A stretch of DNA of 14,352 nucleotides from Agrobacterium fabrum (lineage in GTDB: Bacteria; Pseudomonadota; Alphaproteobacteria; Rhizobiales; Rhizobiaceae), in the NCBI GenBank assembly GCA_003241215.1, contig QFOL01000076.1, positions 1 to 14,352 of the forward strand. Direction: 5' to 3'. This document shows positions 13,901-14,352 of this stretch, one piece after another (within the stretch, counting starts at the first letter, position 1; each line of letters begins with the position of its first letter). The notes beneath the pieces are model-generated. The model searched no databases and was not told where the DNA came from. It worked only from the letters and a program-made list of their open reading frames with translations. The position numbers and the translations under genes are program-made.

Positions 13901-14352
13901 TTCTCGATGACGAAAAGCAGGGCGAGGCGGCGCGGCAGCTTTACAGCGATGCGCAGGCGATGCTGAAGAAGATCATTGAGGAAAACTGGTTCAGGCCGCG
14001 GGCGGTGATTGGCTTCTGGCCGGCCAATACCGTGGGCGACGATATCCGGCTGTTTACGGATGAAAACCGTAAGGAAGAGCTTGCGACCTTCTTCACGCTG
14101 CGTCAGCAGCTTTCCAAACGCGACGGTCGCCCGAATGTGGCGCTGTCGGATTTCGTCGCACCTGTCGATAGCGGCGTTGCCGATTATGTCGGCGGTTTCG
14201 TGGTGACGGCGGGTATCGAGGAAGTGGCGATTGCCGAGCGCTTCGAGCGGGCCAATGACGATTATTCGTCCATCCTCGTCAAGGCGCTGGCCGACCGTTT
14301 CGCGGAAGCCTTTGCCGAGCGCATGCATGAGCGGGTGCGCAAGGAGTTCTGG
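10951..14352 (+). CDS. metH: Cobalamin-dependent methionine synthase MetH (3' end outside window)
   Basis: MetH transfers a methyl group from 5-methyltetrahydrofolate to homocysteine through cobalamin, making methionine and tetrahydrofolate in the cytosol. The window holds 1134 codons with no stop; family members are around 1230-1260 residues, so roughly 100-120 are missing. Domains in order: homocysteine-binding barrel (about 30-350), with zinc ligands Cys262 (GLNCALGA) and Cys325-Cys326 ([10 protein letters not shown]); folate barrel from about 366 ([16 protein letters not shown]); cap domain (about 665-750); B12-binding domain with [11 protein letters not shown], where His778 is the lower cobalt ligand, plus [13 protein letters not shown] and GGATTS; then the start of the reactivation domain ([10 protein letters not shown] near 1017). 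The final AdoMet-binding motif lies beyond the edge. GAGGAG lies just before ATG 10951. All visible key residues are intact. A palindrome 40 bases upstream suggests repression linked to the methionine cycle. Confidence 0.97.
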   Translation, partial: MPVFDDLFGPEGAKRDGAEIFKALREAASERILILDGAMGTQIQGLGFDEDHFRGDRFIGCACHQKGNNDLLILTQPDAIEDIHYRYAMAGADILETNTFSSTRIAQADYEMENAVYDLNREGAAIVRRAAQRAEREDGRRRFVAGAIGPTNRTASISPDVNNPGYRAVSFDDLRIAYGEQIDGLIDGGADIILIETIFDTLNAKAAIFACEERFEAKGIRLPVMISGTITDLSGRTLSGQTPSAFWNSVRHANPFTIGLNCALGADAMRPHLQELSDVADTFVCAYPNAGLPNEFGQYDETPEMMARQVQGFVRDGLVNIVGGCCGSTPEHIRAIAEAVKGYKPREIPEHKPFMSLSGLEPFVLTKDIPFVNVGERTNVTGSARFRKLITAGDYTAALAVARDQVENGAQIIDINMDEGLIDSEKAMVEFLNLIAAEPDIARVPVMIDSSKFEIIEAGLKCVQGKSIVNSISLKEGEEKFLQQARLVHNYGAAVVVMAFDEVGQADTYQRKVEICSRAYKLLTEKAGLSPEDIIFDPNVFAVATGIEEHNNYGVDFIQATKTIRETMPLTHISGGVSNLSFSFRGNEPVREAMHAVFLYHAIQVGMDMGIVNAGQLAVYDNIDPELREACEDVVLNRRDDATERLLEVAERFRGTGAKDTKVQDLSWRELPVEKRLEHALVNGITEYIEADTEEARQKAERPLHVIEGPLMAGMNVVGDLFGSGKMFLPQVVKSARVMKQAVAVLLPYMEEEKRLNGGSERSAAGKVLMATVKGDVHDIGKNIVGVVLACNNYEIIDLGVMVPTTKILETAIAEKVDVIGLSGLITPSLDEMVHVAAEMERQGFDIPLLIGGATTSRVHTAVKIHPRYEAGQAIYVTDASRAVGVVSALLSEEQKPAYIEGIRSEYAKVAEAHARNEREKQRLPLSRARENAQKVDWTAYKPVKPQFFGTKVFETYDLEELSRYIDWTPFFQTWELKGRFPAILDDEKQGEAARQLYSDAQAMLKKIIEENWFRPRAVIGFWPANTVGDDIRLFTDENRKEELATFFTLRQQLSKRDGRPNVALSDFVAPVDSGVADYVGGFVVTAGIEEVAIAERFERANDDYSSILVKALADRFAEAFAERMHERVRKEFW

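Noticed and set aside
12367..14328. 653-residue open frame antisense to metH
   Set aside because: MetH on the plus strand is intact with all catalytic motifs. The antisense frame is rich in His/Arg/Leu as expected from the complement of GC-rich codons, and lacks recognisable domains.
1..14352. Defence island, CRISPR array, toxin-antitoxin pair, prophage or biosynthetic cluster
   Set aside because: No spaced repeats, nuclease, helicase, integrase, small paired operon or biosynthetic enzyme set is present; the genes are mostly single units of known chromosomal families.

Overview
The window reads as ordinary chromosomal DNA from an alphaproteobacterium of the Rhizobiales, most likely the Agrobacterium tumefaciens complex. 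The strongest pointer is an 850-residue bacteriophytochrome with the architecture and residue numbering of Agrobacterium Agp2/BphP2. Supporting signs are a BP26-like SIMPL protein, an Omp25/Omp31-type barrel, a DUF930 protein and an alphaproteobacterial-style palindromic repeat. I see no transposase, integrase, phage gene, CRISPR array or composition break.

Layout, left to right. Positions 1-331 are the 3' end of rpoD, closed by a good intrinsic terminator. A TonB-shaped DUF930 protein (482-1447, +) then converges on the phytochrome histidine kinase (1545-4097, -). The phytochrome is divergent from a yjbQ-family gene (4350-4772, +). A small exported two-cysteine protein (4923-5249, +) and the SIMPL/BP26-like periplasmic protein (5417-6160, -) converge on a bidirectional terminator. 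A tRNA with anticodon CAT (6339-6414, +), which I read as lysidine-type tRNA-Ile2, follows. Next are two exported proteins on the minus strand: a glycine-zipper/proline-rich one (6588-6959) and an outer-membrane beta-barrel (7166-7798). A roughly 440-bp gene-poor gap precedes a two-helix membrane protein (8242-8697, +) and a membrane-anchored Cys-dependent phosphatase (8880-9458, +). A palindromic repeat separates the phosphatase from an AGE/YihS-type sugar isomerase (9517-10764, -). The isomerase is divergent from metH (10951 to beyond the right edge, +), cobalamin-dependent methionine synthase, which has a 20-bp palindrome in its promoter region.

The genes do not form one pathway. Most are probably single-gene units: orientation changes often, gaps are 100-440 bp, and several gene ends have hairpins. 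A loose theme is the cell envelope: seven of the eleven protein genes encode exported or membrane-anchored products. I did not find a convincing new multi-gene system. The most useful leads are the metH operator, the phytochrome's self-contained kinase-receiver layout, the exported Cys-phosphatase, the identity of the CAT tRNA, and several structured intergenic stretches.
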